Origin: Planctomycetota bacterium
GTDB taxonomy: Bacteria; Planctomycetota; Planctomycetia; Pirellulales; UBA7805
Assembly: GCA_030605285.1 (NCBI GenBank)
Contig: JAUWIQ010000138.1
Span: 1-5,957 of the forward strand
DNA length: 5,957 nucleotides
Reading direction: 5' to 3'
Numbering within the stretch: position 1 is the stretch's first letter; every line of letters begins with the position of its first letter. The position numbers were made by a program, and so were the translations under genes. The notes below the pieces were generated by a model. It was not told the origin of the DNA. It did no database searches and saw only the letters and a program-made list of their open reading frames with translations. This document shows positions 5,859-5,957 of this stretch, one piece after another.

Positions 5859-5957
5859 TCAGCTCTCATTCGCCAAGATTGCTTTAGCTTCCGTGACGAT
5901 CCGGTCCACCGTAATACCAAAGTGATCATAAAGCATGCGGACAGGTGCGGAGGCCCC
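5859..5957 (-). CDS. tkt: Transketolase, C-terminal 32 residues (5' end outside window)
   Basis: The minus strand from the right edge reads 32 codons to TGA (5861-5859). It begins GASAPVRMLYDHFGITVDR and continues through VTEAKAIL to the stop. This is the characteristic end of transketolase, where E. coli has GASAPAELLFEEFGFTVDNV followed by an AKELL tail. Transketolase is a thiamine-diphosphate enzyme that moves two-carbon units between sugar phosphates in the non-oxidative pentose phosphate pathway. The catalytic domains lie outside the window, so activity cannot be judged. The frame was too short to stand out as an ORF but the match is specific. The stop lies 15 bp before ATG 5843 of the next gene, or 9 bp before its GTG alternative, which suggests an operon. 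Confidence 0.88.
   Translation of the reverse strand, partial: GASAPVRMLYDHFGITVDRIVTEAKAILANES

Noticed and set aside
5838..5957. Plus-strand frame with AGGAGG five bases before ATG 5838, open to the right edge
   Set aside because: It is antisense to the transketolase C-terminus, which has clear family similarity, and to the start of the sulfatase-like gene. The AGGAGG is the complement of ordinary Thr-Ser-Ser codons. The translated product resembles nothing and is rich in His/Arg, as antisense frames often are.

Overview
The window looks like a piece of a planctomycete-type chromosome. This is an inference from three things read by eye, not from a database search: the elongation factor G is of the spdEFG2/mitochondrial-EFG2 kind reported from spirochaetes, planctomycetes and deltaproteobacteria; a degenerate sulfatase-fold protein is present, in a phylum known for many sulfatases; and most start codons lack a good Shine-Dalgarno sequence.

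Left part, plus strand (1-3467): the str ribosomal cluster. It begins with the low-complexity tail of an upstream protein (1-291; by synteny possibly RpoC, but unproven). A 142-bp spacer follows with a TTGACA box and a tandem 12-bp repeat. Then come rpsL (S12, 434-799), rpsG (S7, 837-1307), a textbook intrinsic terminator (1327-1357) and an EF-G gene (1398-3467). S12 and S7 build the 30S decoding and mRNA-channel regions, and EF-G acts on that ribosome. The terminator means EF-G is probably made at a different level from S12/S7.

Middle (3468-3908): a 441-bp gap between convergent genes. I see no gene in it, but it holds a 10-bp perfect inverted repeat, a compact nested inverted repeat and a probable msrB terminator.

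Right part, minus strand (3909-5957): read in the direction of transcription, this is the last 32 codons of a transketolase (5957-5859), then 15 bp later a sulfatase-superfamily protein whose catalytic motifs are all altered (5843-4569), then msrB (4457-3909), a lipoprotein methionine-R-sulfoxide reductase for repair of oxidised exported proteins. The transketolase and the sulfatase-like gene are probably co-transcribed. msrB sits 111 bp further on, with its own ribosome binding site.

Most of the window is housekeeping. The points most worth a second look are the apparently dead sulfatase-fold protein behind transketolase, the EF-G with an unusual domain IV loop, and the arginine at S12 position 88, a known streptomycin-resistance substitution. 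I found no CRISPR array, transposase, rRNA or tRNA.
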